A stretch of DNA of 64,000 nucleotides, taken from Alishewanella jeotgali KCTC 22429 (GTDB lineage Bacteria; Pseudomonadota; Gammaproteobacteria; Enterobacterales; Alteromonadaceae). The notes under the pieces are model-generated. The model had not been told where the DNA came from, did no database searches, and saw only the letters and a list, made by a program, of their open reading frames with translations. This document shows positions 9,201 to 17,759 of the stretch, piece by piece. The stretch's first letter is position 1; each line of letters begins with the position of its first letter. Location of the stretch: the NCBI RefSeq assembly GCF_000245735.1, contig NZ_AHTH01000037.1:1-64000 (forward strand), written 5' to 3'. The position numbers and the translations under genes were made by a program.

Positions 9201-10339
9201 CTGAGTAACTTAGGCTCAATAATCTCCGTCAGCGCATCCTGCCAAAACAACGCCAAAATATAGAACAGGCCATCTAAACCAAACGGGATCATATCGGGGT
9301 CCCAGTCATGGTGATAGTGATTGGCGGTAGTTTGTTCTAACTCATCAACCAGGCGCAGCCATTGTTGGTAGCACAGACCATCGTTTAATTGCAGGCCGGT
9401 TTTTACTTGCGCTTTTAAGCGTTTTTGACTCTCCGGGGTAGCGCAGCCTAGGTACGCCAGCATTGCAAACCAGCCGTCAAGATGCCGGAACTGAAGTTTA
9501 CGTTTACCGGAATGTTTTTTAAGTTGCTTCTCCAGGTTTCCTAACTCACTAGCGGCCTCGGTGGTTTTGCCTTTTAACACCAGCATAGCGCTATGCAGAA
9601 AGCCTGAGTATTGTTCAATGTCTGGGGCTTTGGCTTGGAGCTGGTCGGTGAGTAGCAGATACCAATGATAGAGTTGTGCCACATCGCTATCATGCGGCAC
9701 GCGCTTTAGATACGCCTCGGTTGCACGGTATAAATGCGGACAATCGGGTAAACGATAGAGCGCCGTCAGCATACTATGTAGTATGACAGAGTGCTGTATT
9801 TCCAGTGGCATAGCGTTAAAGAAGGTGCTGCCATCTGCCGGATCGGCCATAAAGCTCAACGGATAAACACCACCGTCAGGTTCGGTAGCAAAATAGCCAC
9901 TGTTATAGTCCAATAGGCTTGGGAAGTCACCTTGGAGCATCGCAAGCCACATTTGGCGGCGGTAATAGCTACGTTGCTGTTTAACATAATAGCTGCGGTT
10001 ATTGCGGCTTAGCCAGTCACGGGCTTGACGCAGCCAAGGGTTGCGCTGGCTATTCTGCTGGATGTATTCAAATATACTAAATAACGGTGCCAGATTATTT
10101 TGGGTGTTTAACTGATACCCTGCGCCAGCCGGCTGTTCAATCCAGCCTTGGGCTTTCAGGTTTTGTATGGCTAATTTAATGTCAGCAAAGGTAAGTGCTT
10201 TACCACTATCCCCTCTGGCTCCGGTTAGCCGGATAATATCTAGCCATTTGCTTTGTGCCATTGGTTCTTGTAACAGAGCCATCATTATGAGTAGCGCGCG
10301 TTCTAATTCAGGTAGTGAAGCAACAGCAGTGCGTTCCAT
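6266..10339 (-). CDS. SNF2-family DEAD/DEAH-box helicase, 1357 aa
   Basis: A large SNF2/Rad54-like ATPase that would translocate on duplex DNA. The C-terminal third is the motor: Walker A DDMGLGKT near residue 931, the Walker B/DEAH box as LDEAQ near 1022, SGTP after it, and the second RecA lobe ending in DRAHRIGQTRPV near 1292. The roughly 880 N-terminal residues are alpha-helical and Trp/Leu/Gln-rich, with no motif I can name; they probably bind a partner or DNA. It is not RapA, whose N-terminus is different. No nuclease, methylase or DISARM-like gene adjoins it, so it appears to act alone. The start ATG fits the length, and no frameshift is seen. Confidence 0.9.
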   Translation of the reverse strand: MERTAVASLPELERALLIMMALLQEPMAQSKWLDIIRLTGARGDSGKALTFADIKLAIQNLKAQGWIEQPAGAGYQLNTQNNLAPLFSIFEYIQQNSQRNPWLRQARDWLSRNNRSYYVKQQRSYYRRQMWLAMLQGDFPSLLDYNSGYFATEPDGGVYPLSFMADPADGSTFFNAMPLEIQHSVILHSMLTALYRLPDCPHLYRATEAYLKRVPHDSDVAQLYHWYLLLTDQLQAKAPDIEQYSGFLHSAMLVLKGKTTEAASELGNLEKQLKKHSGKRKLQFRHLDGWFAMLAYLGCATPESQKRLKAQVKTGLQLNDGLCYQQWLRLVDELEQTTANHYHHDWDPDMIPFGLDGLFYILALFWQDALTEIIEPKLLRMRELYQARGYSWVAAELDAIIAAAYGQNRLWPDWHQQRQLRPLCQLIQKEAQWQRALNALNLLTQTTKNTSPDNQSSRLCWFVQANDFYTRIEPREQKRNAKGQWSAGRAVALKRLAQEDDNLPFVTAADKKVIACIEPMYQGYYGGLNYEIDTEKALRQLVGHPLVFWEGKPDTPIQVEAGTFYLQVKQHQQQYQLSLEPEEAAYSDQNWQLAGPNKILVYDFSPQIMQIMQIIGPGLTVPAAGKELLLATVSKLAPSIPVQADAISLPSALKTIAPNSTLQLYLSRYQDGLRLQPLVQPLDGSAFFSPGKGNALLVGEQAGEPVQTERSLKAEQQHLATLNLTCPSLQQSEFDGSQWLIPEPEHCLELLSELQDLPAEHFSLVWPEGEPFKITNKVETRDFRLNIRQQGQWLELDGELALDQDKVLSLKTLLELLQQSHNRFIPLTDKHYLALSAAFHKQLKDLAALANPGKQDKLQLNSLTAPFVAEFAEGAQQLSSNKAWQSQLKRLQQMEKLQPELPNTLQAELRDYQLQGFQWLTKLAHWGVGACLADDMGLGKTLQTLALLLQRAAEGPALVVAPVSVANNWQTEAARFAPTLKIHWFYENRDLSAVGPFDLVICSYGMLQNNTEQFTAVQWRTLVLDEAQAIKNDSTKRAKAAMALNADFRLALSGTPIENHLGELWSLFNFLNPGLLGTKEQFNQRFATPIEKGNTETRALLKKLLSPFVLRRTKTQVLTELPSRTEITLAVELSDDERHLYEALRQQAIEQLANAESGQAIQVLAEIMKLRRFCCNPSLVVPEYKLSSSKLQVFAETLTEILDNQHKVLVFSQFVDHLALVRQYLEQQQIRYQYLDGSTPVAERQKRVSAFQQGDGEVFLISLKAGGSGLNLTAADYVIHLDPWWNPAVEDQASDRAHRIGQTRPVTIYRLVTENTIEQKILALHQQKRELADSLLEGGDMAARLSTEQLLQLLRAQ

Positions 10340-10488
10340 AAATTTTGGGATTATAAGCAGTTAATAATTGGACAATTTTAGCATGATAGACTTGCATGGT
10401 CTTTAACCATATTCAGCAAACGATTTACCCATCAGTGATATGCAAATCAGGGCAAACTACAGAACTTACTACTATTACTTGGTGTTAG

Positions 10489-10902
10489 ATGACGGACTTT
10501 ATTGTTGATAACAGCAGCGACTTTGCCGAGCAGGCGAAACAAAAAATTGCCGAGTTTAATGCTCAGCATTGGGATGCCAGCCAGCGTCAGGCTTTAGGTT
10601 TAAAGCAGTTTAATGCGCATGGCGAAGTGGTGGCCATGCTGGCCGGGCGGACCTTTGGCAACTGGTTTTACCTGGAATCCTTCTGGTTGCAGGAAAGCGA
10701 GCGCGGTAAGGGCCTGGGCAGCGCTATGCTGGCTGAAGCAGAAGCGATTGCCAGACATCGCGGCTGCCGTTTTGTGTTATTAGATACCCTGGAGTTTCAG
10801 GCAAAACCCTTTTATCAGCGCCATGATTATCGGGTGGTGTGGGTACAGCAGGATTACCCCTTTGCCGGTGGTGCCAAGTATTTTATGACCAAGATCTTGT
10901 GA
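10489..10902 (+). CDS. GNAT-family N-acetyltransferase, 137 aa
   Basis: A single-domain GNAT acetyltransferase that transfers acetyl from acetyl-CoA to an amine. The acetyl-CoA pyrophosphate loop is seen as ERGKGLGSAML near residue 70, following the strand WFYLESFWL; the C-terminal part RGCRFVLLDTLEFQAKPFYQRHDY is typical of the fold. Size is normal for the family. It lies divergent from the helicase gene and convergent with the next gene, so it is probably a single-gene unit. The substrate cannot be told. Confidence 0.9.
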   Translation: MTDFIVDNSSDFAEQAKQKIAEFNAQHWDASQRQALGLKQFNAHGEVVAMLAGRTFGNWFYLESFWLQESERGKGLGSAMLAEAEAIARHRGCRFVLLDTLEFQAKPFYQRHDYRVVWVQQDYPFAGGAKYFMTKIL

Positions 10903-10922
10903 AATTGGTACCGCACTTTGCG

Positions 10923-11459
10923 TTATAAATCCCGGTACTTACTATGTACTATTACTCTCTTCTGCGGGCTTAGTACCAGTGTCGCTGCTACGGCATAGAG
11001 ACTACCTTGTGGATTGTAGCGATCCCCTTGTTCGAATCTGAATATCACCTGCCAGGTTTTGCGCTCTGCGCCGTCATTCTTAAGCGGAACGCCTTCACTA
11101 TTGGTAACAATAAACCAACTTACCGGTGCCGGCGGCATACGCTGCCCCGGACCTGCATCGTTTTCCCAGGTGCCGCTGCCGTCACTATTGAGTTGCACGC
11201 AACCTGCATTTTTGGAAGGACCACTCTGACCACCTTCGCACAAAAGTTTATCCATAAACTCCGCCGGGAAATCTGCAGTAGGTCCTTTGTGCGCCGTTAC
11301 TGCGGCACCCCGATATTCCATCGTCTCCAACTGAGAGGCTGCTACTGGAAGGACCATAAAGCTGAAAGCAAGTATCAGTGATGTGAATAAATTTAAAACC
11401 GGATTATGTCGAAACACAGAATAACTCCTGTATGAGATGGGCGAGCTGAACTTGAGCAT
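10923..11459 (-). CDS. Secreted protein of unknown function, 178 aa
   Basis: The N-terminus is basic and then hydrophobic (LFTSLILAFSFMVLPVAAS), a signal peptide with likely cleavage near residue 42. The mature part has two cysteines (LCEGGQ and AGCVQL) that could form a disulfide, and a tryptophan- and glycine-rich segment. I do not recognise a family. It is convergent with the GNAT gene and lies downstream of the LysR gene on the same strand with a 97-bp gap. Confidence 0.7.
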   Translation of the reverse strand: MLKFSSPISYRSYSVFRHNPVLNLFTSLILAFSFMVLPVAASQLETMEYRGAAVTAHKGPTADFPAEFMDKLLCEGGQSGPSKNAGCVQLNSDGSGTWENDAGPGQRMPPAPVSWFIVTNSEGVPLKNDGAERKTWQVIFRFEQGDRYNPQGSLYAVAATLVLSPQKRVIVHSKYRDL

Positions 11460-11556
11460 AGCTTAGGATTGGATAATCGCCAGCGCGTGCTCGCCAATTA
11501 AAGGAATAAACTCGTATCGTTTGAAGCTATGACTAAGAAAATAAAACCTCATACCA

Positions 11557-12465
11557 TTAAGCCCCGGCCGTGCTATTAAAATAATCAATACAGTGTTTAT
11601 AAAATGCCTGTACCAGCCTTGGCATTGGGGCATAGGCGGAATAGATAAAGCCATACTGATGCTCAATTACCGGCTCCAGCGGAATCAGTAAGATCTGGTC
11701 ATCGGTATATTGCTGAGCCAGCACCTGATTCAGGATGGCGACACCCAGGCCACGTTTTACATAGGCACAAGCTGTTGCCACACTATGGGTTTCCAGCCGG
11801 ATCTGCGGTTGTACCTGAGCGGCTTTAAACATTAGATCGATCTTTTGCCGCGTTGGCCGACCTTGTCCAAGCATAATCAAAGGGGTGTTAAGCAGCTCAT
11901 TGACGCCGATCACTGTCTTGCCGGCCAGAGCAAAACTGGCCGGTACCGCGCACACCATCGGGCTGCGCAGAATGGGCACACTGATTAAGCCAGGATGGTT
12001 TTCCGGTAATTGGATAAAGCCACAATCAATAGAGCGCTGCGCCACCAAATCTCTGGCAACTTGCGGATTATGCGAGTCAATGCTGACCGATACCCGCGGA
12101 TACTTCTCAATAAAGCTGGCGACGGCATTCACCAAAGGGCCGGAATTAAAGCTTGCCGGTGCAACTACCGTTAGAGAGCCGGTTTCTGTTTTATGAAGAT
12201 TACGGGCCAGCTCCAGAAAACGCGCGCTATTGCTAAGTAACAGATCGATTTCCGGGGTTAGGTGTTTCGCTTCTTCAGTGGCAATCAGCCGGCTGTGCTC
12301 ACGGTAAAACAACTGAAAACCAACCAATTCTTCCAGGCTAGCCAGTAACCGGCTGATCCCAGGTTGGGTCAGGCCAAGTTGTTTAGCTGCAGCGGTAGCG
12401 GAGCCAGTTTGCATAATGGCCTGAAATGCCTGCAGGCTTCGCAGATTCAAATGCGCTATTTGCAT
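11557..12465 (-). CDS. LysR-family transcriptional regulator, 302 aa
   Basis: An N-terminal winged HTH (residues about 5-65, with TAAAKQLGLTQPGISRLL) is followed by the type 2 periplasmic-binding effector domain (about 90-295). Length is standard. The gene is divergent from the TonB receptor/amidohydrolase/transporter operon with a 112-bp gap, the classic position of a LysR activator, so it very likely controls that operon in response to the imported compound or a breakdown product of it. Confidence 0.92.
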   Translation of the reverse strand: MQIAHLNLRSLQAFQAIMQTGSATAAAKQLGLTQPGISRLLASLEELVGFQLFYREHSRLIATEEAKHLTPEIDLLLSNSARFLELARNLHKTETGSLTVVAPASFNSGPLVNAVASFIEKYPRVSVSIDSHNPQVARDLVAQRSIDCGFIQLPENHPGLISVPILRSPMVCAVPASFALAGKTVIGVNELLNTPLIMLGQGRPTRQKIDLMFKAAQVQPQIRLETHSVATACAYVKRGLGVAILNQVLAQQYTDDQILLIPLEPVIEHQYGFIYSAYAPMPRLVQAFYKHCIDYFNSTAGA

Positions 12466-12577
12466 GACGTTTTGTTATGGGTTGATAACAGTAAATCATA
12501 ATATTGCATAGCTTTGGCGGCTTTGCTAGCTTTTTGGTTAAACAATAACCCATACATAAAAAGCAACGGGGATAACT
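12466..12577. promoter_or_regulatory. Divergent LysR control region
   Basis: The gap between the LysR gene and the receptor gene holds an inverted repeat, TATGGGTT (12476-12483) and AACCCATA (12547-12554), 63 bp apart, with a small palindromic GTTGATAAC between. LysR-type regulators commonly bind paired sites like these. No effector can be inferred. Confidence 0.45.
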
Positions 12578-15328
12578 ATGCAGCACAAACCGCTTTACCC
12601 AATCTCAATGCTCAGTTTGGCGATCAGTACCGCCTTACTGATGAACAGTGCACACCTCAGGGCGCAGGATGCGGCAGCAACTGAACAGGCGCAGCAAAAA
12701 GCTGTAGAAGTGATCTCGGTAACCGGCTCGCGAATTTTACGCCGTGGCGAAACCGAAGGTAGCCCTATTCAAACTATTGAACGCTCAGAAATGGATATCA
12801 AGGGTGCGATGTCGATCGGCGAGATCCTGCAGCAGTTGCCGAGCGTCGGTGCCAGTTTAAATGACAATGGTTCAGCGGGTACCAGCCATGGTACGGCCAG
12901 TATCAACCTTAGAAATCTTGGGGAAAACCGCTCCTTAATTCTGGTAAACGGTAACCGCTGGGTTAATGGTGCCGGTAGTCGGGGATTCAGAGATTTTGTC
13001 GACTTAAACACCATCCCCTATGCCATTATTGAGCGGGTTGAGGTGTTGCAGGACGGTGCTACGGCTATTTATGGTGCCGATGCCATTGCCGGTGTGGTGA
13101 ATATTCATACCGTGAAAGACTATGACGGTGCTCAGCTTAAAGCCTATGCCGGACAAACATCGAAGCAGGATCGTGAAACCGTTAATCTTGATCTGAAACT
13201 CGGCCGTGATTGGGGTAAGCATAACCTGTTTTTTGCTGCCAGTTATTCTGACCAAAAGCCGATCCTGACTCAGGACCGGGCCCTGACGGCTATTCCGTTA
13301 AATGGCTTATCACTGGGTACTGCCGAAGGGCTATTCCGGGAAGCTAACCTGGCACAGGTAATGAATTTCCCGATCCCGGCTCAGGGCATTACCCGTGCGC
13401 CGGGCTCAGATGGTAATAATCTGGCAAGCTGGCGCCCGGCAACCACCAATGATCGGTTTAACCGTTACCACGATAATTACGTGGTTGGGCCAAATGAGCG
13501 GTTAAGCCTGTATGGACAGGCACTGTTCCAGTTACCCGATACTGCGGTATTTCAGGATACCCGGTTGCGGGTCGAGCTGTTACATAACAAACGTGAGTCT
13601 GACCAACAGTTTTCGGCGGTTATTCCTACGGTAACAGGTGCCCGTGGCTTTGTGATTGTAAATGATCCCAGAGTGAACCCCTTCGGTGTCGAATTCTCCG
13701 GTAATGACTTCTCGCTGAATAACTTCTTTGTTGATAACGGCTTGCGCCGTAACATTCAGGAAGTCAAAACCAGTCGTGCCGGACTGGGAATTGAAGGCTT
13801 TTTACCGGGAGACTGGCGCTGGGATATGTTTGCCTCGGTGGCAAAGAACGAGGGCACCTTTACCTCCGCTAACCAGTTACATCTGGATAAACTGGCGTTG
13901 GGTATGCGGGCCTGCGGTACGGCCGGTTTAACCGCAGATGTCAGCGATTTATTGGCTGGTTGTGTACCGGTAAATATGTTTAACCCTCTTACCGCTGATA
14001 TGGTGCGATACATTAATTTCACGGGTGAAGATCGTAACCAAACTCAGCAGCAACACCTGCGCTTTAACCTGACCAATGCCGTGGCCGAGCTACCGGCCGG
14101 CGATCTGTTACTGGCTACCGGTGCGGAATACCGCAAAGAAAAGGGTACCGACACCCCGGATAGCGTCATTAATGCGGCACCGCGCGTGAATCGTTATCAA
14201 ACCACCTCCTCTGCGCCACGCACCGGCACTGTCGGTGAGTATGATTTATCTGAGGCCTATCTGGAGCTGAATATTCCACTGTTGGCGACACAGCCACTAG
14301 CTGAATATCTGGAACTCAATCTGGCCAGCCGTTACTCCAATTACAGTACCTTTGGTAACACCACTAACAGCAAGGTAGGGTTGCTCTACCGGCCGGTAAG
14401 TGATCTGATGTTAAGAGCTACCTGGGCTGAAGGCTTCCGTGCGCCTTCTGTTCTGGAGCTGTATGAAGGGGAACGCGCATCCTTTGCCCCGGTCAATGAC
14501 CCTTGTGCGGCAAACAGCAGTTTGCCTGGTTGTGCCGGTGTGCCCGCCTCTTACACCCAAACCGATGCCAATGTACCAATCACCATTGGTGGCAATAATC
14601 AGCTAACCCCTGAAACATCCGAGAATATTTCAACCGGCTTGGTTTACACCCCAGCCCGGCTGTCAGGATTCAGCCTGACCATGGATTGGTACAATATCAA
14701 AATTGATAACACCATCAGCACCTTTGGTACTCAGAACCTGATCGACCTGTGTGCATTTACCGGGCGTAATTGTAATGTGATTAGCCGTGCCGGATCGGGT
14801 GAGATCCTGAATGTGGTAGATGGGCCGGTTAACCTGAACCGCACTGAGGTGTCGGGTATTGATACCGTAATCCGTTACAACCTGGATACCGCCATCGGCC
14901 GCTGGGATTTTAGTACCAGTGTCTCGAAGTTAAATAAGTTTGCTGAATCTTCAACCCTGGCAGACGGCTCTGAGTTAACCACCGACAAAAAAGGCTTTGC
15001 CGGAGTACGGGAGGCCTATCCTAAATGGCGCGGTAACTTTACCACCCAATGGCGCAAAGATAATCTGAGCGCGGCCTATAACCTGCGTTATATCGGTGAT
15101 ACCACGGAAACCTTCGCGAATCAGCCAAGAAGTATCGGTTCTATGGTGTATCACAACCTCTCTGCCGGTTATAAATTTGAGCAAGGACTGTCACTACGTG
15201 CAGGGATTAATAATCTGTTTGATAAACAGCCTCCAACCTCGCTGGTAAACGTCAATATTAACTTTGATCAGCAAACCTACAATGCGGTGGGCCGTTTCTA
15301 CTATTTACAGCTGACCTACGACTTTTAA
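12578..15328 (+). CDS. TonB-dependent outer-membrane receptor, 916 aa
   Basis: A gated outer-membrane transporter. The signal peptide (MQHKPLYPISMLSLAIS..., cut near AQDAAA) is followed by a TonB box-like VEVISVTGS, the plug domain (about residues 60-185, with SLILVNGNRWVNGAG and the plug end DGATAIYGADAIAGVVNI), and a 22-strand barrel that closes in the aromatic FYYLQLTYDF. Its plug resembles the large-receptor group used for peptides, sugars and other nutrients rather than siderophores. It is the first gene of a three-gene operon with an N-formylglutamate amidohydrolase and a carrier, so the substrate is probably a nitrogenous metabolite or peptide (inference). Confidence 0.92.
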   Translation: MQHKPLYPISMLSLAISTALLMNSAHLRAQDAAATEQAQQKAVEVISVTGSRILRRGETEGSPIQTIERSEMDIKGAMSIGEILQQLPSVGASLNDNGSAGTSHGTASINLRNLGENRSLILVNGNRWVNGAGSRGFRDFVDLNTIPYAIIERVEVLQDGATAIYGADAIAGVVNIHTVKDYDGAQLKAYAGQTSKQDRETVNLDLKLGRDWGKHNLFFAASYSDQKPILTQDRALTAIPLNGLSLGTAEGLFREANLAQVMNFPIPAQGITRAPGSDGNNLASWRPATTNDRFNRYHDNYVVGPNERLSLYGQALFQLPDTAVFQDTRLRVELLHNKRESDQQFSAVIPTVTGARGFVIVNDPRVNPFGVEFSGNDFSLNNFFVDNGLRRNIQEVKTSRAGLGIEGFLPGDWRWDMFASVAKNEGTFTSANQLHLDKLALGMRACGTAGLTADVSDLLAGCVPVNMFNPLTADMVRYINFTGEDRNQTQQQHLRFNLTNAVAELPAGDLLLATGAEYRKEKGTDTPDSVINAAPRVNRYQTTSSAPRTGTVGEYDLSEAYLELNIPLLATQPLAEYLELNLASRYSNYSTFGNTTNSKVGLLYRPVSDLMLRATWAEGFRAPSVLELYEGERASFAPVNDPCAANSSLPGCAGVPASYTQTDANVPITIGGNNQLTPETSENISTGLVYTPARLSGFSLTMDWYNIKIDNTISTFGTQNLIDLCAFTGRNCNVISRAGSGEILNVVDGPVNLNRTEVSGIDTVIRYNLDTAIGRWDFSTSVSKLNKFAESSTLADGSELTTDKKGFAGVREAYPKWRGNFTTQWRKDNLSAAYNLRYIGDTTETFANQPRSIGSMVYHNLSAGYKFEQGLSLRAGINNLFDKQPPTSLVNVNINFDQQTYNAVGRFYYLQLTYDF

Positions 15329-15370
15329 CCGCGCCGGGGCACCCAAAGGGTGTCCGGTATTGGATGTATT

Positions 15371-16249
15371 ATGAGAACAGAGTTAACACAAGGCTATAAG
15401 TTATTTTTGCCTGCCGGCAACCTTATGCCGCTGATTTTCGACTCGCCGCACAGCGGTATGGAATTTCCGGCCGATTTCCGGTGTTTAGCGTCTGACGTAC
15501 AGTTACGTTCAGGCTGGGATGCCTTTGTTGATGAGTTGTGGCAGCCTGCCCATTTGGCAGGCGCGACCTTGATCGCCGCCAGAGCGTCACGAATGTATAT
15601 TGATCTGAACCGGGCTGTGGATGATATCGATCCTGAGCTGCTTTCTGGCGATTGGCCCGGCGAGTTAAAGCCTACCACCTACAGTAAAAGAGGGATGGGT
15701 TTGTTACGTCGCTTTGCCTTACCCGGCGTGCCGATGTATGAGCAGAAACTCGCTGTTAGCGAGGTGCAGCAGCGTATCGCACAGTATTATCTGCCTTATC
15801 ATCATTGTCTGTCTGAGCAAATTAGAGCCTTGCATCAGAAGTTTGGCGCGGTATGGCATATTGATTGTCACTCGATGAAATCGCAGGGTAACGCCATGAA
15901 TATCGATCAGGGGCAGGCCAGAGCCGATATCGTGATCGGCGATAAGGACGGGCAATCTGCTGAACCGGGTTTCACCAGCCTGATTGTGCAGTTTTTTCAG
16001 GATAGGGGGTATAGTGTCAGTGTAAATTATCCCTATAAAGGGGGCTATCTAACCGAGTGTTTCGCCGCCCCCGCGCAGCAGATCCACAGTGTGCAAATTG
16101 AGATCAACCGGGCGCTCTATATGAATGAGCAAACATTCATGAAACATCAGGGTTTTAACAAGCTACAACATGATTTGCAGCAATTGGTGGCCGCAATCCG
16201 TACTTATATTACCCAGCGCTTGCCAGCACTGGCCGACGAGGTGAATTAA
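15371..16249 (+). CDS. N-formylglutamate amidohydrolase family protein, 292 aa
   Basis: A HutG/FGase-family hydrolase: N-formyl-L-glutamate + water gives glutamate + formate, the last step of one histidine degradation route. Motifs seen are FDSPHSGMEFP near the N-terminus, DELW, YIDLNRAVDDIDPEL, and the metal-site segment WHIDCHSMKSQGN. I chose the ATG at 15371; the longer frame from GTG 15350 lacks a better ribosome binding site. No hutH, hutU or hutI is nearby, so this enzyme may serve other N-formyl or N-acyl amino acids. Its TAA overlaps the ATG of the next gene by one base, which indicates translational coupling. Confidence 0.88.
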   Translation: MRTELTQGYKLFLPAGNLMPLIFDSPHSGMEFPADFRCLASDVQLRSGWDAFVDELWQPAHLAGATLIAARASRMYIDLNRAVDDIDPELLSGDWPGELKPTTYSKRGMGLLRRFALPGVPMYEQKLAVSEVQQRIAQYYLPYHHCLSEQIRALHQKFGAVWHIDCHSMKSQGNAMNIDQGQARADIVIGDKDGQSAEPGFTSLIVQFFQDRGYSVSVNYPYKGGYLTECFAAPAQQIHSVQIEINRALYMNEQTFMKHQGFNKLQHDLQQLVAAIRTYITQRLPALADEVN

Positions 16250-17682
16250 TGTCAGATAAAGCCAAGGTTTCCGCTACGGTTGAGCCCGCTGTCAGTATCG
16301 CTGTACCGCAGCGTTCCGGGGCAAACCCGATAGTGGTGTTGCTGTTTATTTTACTCGTTGCCGCCGGCCTCACCTATTTACTCGACTCGGGTAGTTATCA
16401 AAGAACTGATGGTTTGGTGGTTGCGGGTAGTTATCAGGTAATAGAAAAAGACCGTTCTCTGAGCAATCTGTTTGGTTCGGTTACCCAGGCGCCTGCAGGT
16501 GAGGCCAGACCCGTGGGGGTAATTGATGTGCTGCAAGCGATACCCGCAGGTTTGCAGCGGGGAGCCGGGCTGATCTTTATGGTGCTGATTATTGGCGGCA
16601 TGTTCGGCATTCTGAATAAATCAGGTGCAGTCGATGCCGGGCTTGAGCGGCTAATCAGTGCGGTAAAGGGCAATGTCTACGGTCTGGTGATCTTTCTGAT
16701 GACCATGTTTGCGTTGGGTAGCACCTTTTTAGGCCTGGCTTCGGAGTATTTACTGATTATTCCGCTGATGGTTGAGCTGGCACGCCGGCTGGGTATGTCA
16801 AATCTGATCGGTTTGGCCATTCTGACCATTGCCGTAAAAGTCGGTTACCTATCCTCTATTACCAACCCCTTACCACTTACTATTGCACAGCCGCTTCTCG
16901 GTTTACCTATCTTCAGCGGTGCCGGGATGAGAACTTTGTTTTTCGCTGTTTTCTTAGTGTTTGGTATTGCTTACATGCTGTGGGTGATTAAGAAAACCGG
17001 GTTTAAAAAGCAGCTGGAGATCAGTTTTGATAGCCGAAAACTCAGTTTGCGCCATCTGGTATTGTTGTTGATCATGCTGGTTGGGATCGCCGGTTTGGTC
17101 TATGCCTCCAATACCTGGCAATGGAAAAATCAGCAGCTGTCTGCCTATTATATCGGTATGAGTATCTTGCTGGCCTGTTGTAGCGGGTTGGGAGCCAGTG
17201 GCGCTGCCGATGCCTTTGTCTCAGGGATGAAGAAAATCCTGCTGGCCAGTATCCTGATTGGTGTTGCTTTTGCTATTGCCATCACGCTGGAAAACGGCAA
17301 GGTCCTTGATGCGGTAGTGCATGGTCTGGTCAGTATCATCGGAGAGGATAACTCCTATCTGGCTGTTTTGGGAATGTTTGTGTCTCAGTTACTGCTGGAT
17401 GTGATGATCCCCTCCACCTCTGGTCAGGCGGCGGTCAGTATGCCGATCCTGGGGCCTATAGGTCAGCTGTCCGGCGTGGGGGCACAAACCACAGTGCTGA
17501 CATTTCTGTTCGGTAATGGCATAACCAATATGATTACTCCAACCTCCGGTACCTTGCTGGCCTATTTGGCTACTGCTCAGGTGAGCTGGACCGACTGGGC
17601 CAGATTTATTCTGCCGCTAGTGCTGATTTTTATCGTGTTGGCCTGCCTGATGTTATTTTTTGCGGTATATGTCGGTTTTTAG
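16249..17682 (+). CDS. YfcC/DcuC-type inner-membrane carrier, 477 aa
   Basis: A polytopic transporter with about 12 hydrophobic segments; it begins with a soluble stretch of about 25 residues and then VVLLFILLVAAGLTYLL. The loop with GLASEYLLIIPLM and the repeated polar re-entrant motifs (SITNPLPLTIAQP and MITPTSGTLLAYLA) fit the YfcC branch of the ion-transporter/AbgT-like carriers, annotated as C4-dicarboxylate or basic amino acid carriers. Coupled to the amidohydrolase gene, it is likely to bring the receptor's cargo, or its product, across the inner membrane. Confidence 0.85.
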   Translation: MSDKAKVSATVEPAVSIAVPQRSGANPIVVLLFILLVAAGLTYLLDSGSYQRTDGLVVAGSYQVIEKDRSLSNLFGSVTQAPAGEARPVGVIDVLQAIPAGLQRGAGLIFMVLIIGGMFGILNKSGAVDAGLERLISAVKGNVYGLVIFLMTMFALGSTFLGLASEYLLIIPLMVELARRLGMSNLIGLAILTIAVKVGYLSSITNPLPLTIAQPLLGLPIFSGAGMRTLFFAVFLVFGIAYMLWVIKKTGFKKQLEISFDSRKLSLRHLVLLLIMLVGIAGLVYASNTWQWKNQQLSAYYIGMSILLACCSGLGASGAADAFVSGMKKILLASILIGVAFAIAITLENGKVLDAVVHGLVSIIGEDNSYLAVLGMFVSQLLLDVMIPSTSGQAAVSMPILGPIGQLSGVGAQTTVLTFLFGNGITNMITPTSGTLLAYLATAQVSWTDWARFILPLVLIFIVLACLMLFFAVYVGF

Positions 17683-17699
17683 TTACCCGGTGCTGCACC

Positions 17700-17728
17700 G
17701 CACTGCCGGGGACTGACTCCGGCAGTGC
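17700..17728. terminator. Hairpin between convergent genes
   Basis: Perfect 10-bp stem GCACTGCCGG / CCGGCAGTGC with a 9-base loop, placed between the carrier gene and the convergent msr gene. There is no T run on either side, so termination is likely but weakly supported. Confidence 0.5.
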
Positions 17729-17759
17729 GTTGGGCTAAGTAGTTGCTGTCAGTATGGCG

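Noticed and set aside
6266-10339. SNF2 helicase as part of a phage defence system
   Set aside because: No methylase, nuclease or other defence partner lies next to it; neighbours are a HipA-like gene and a GNAT.
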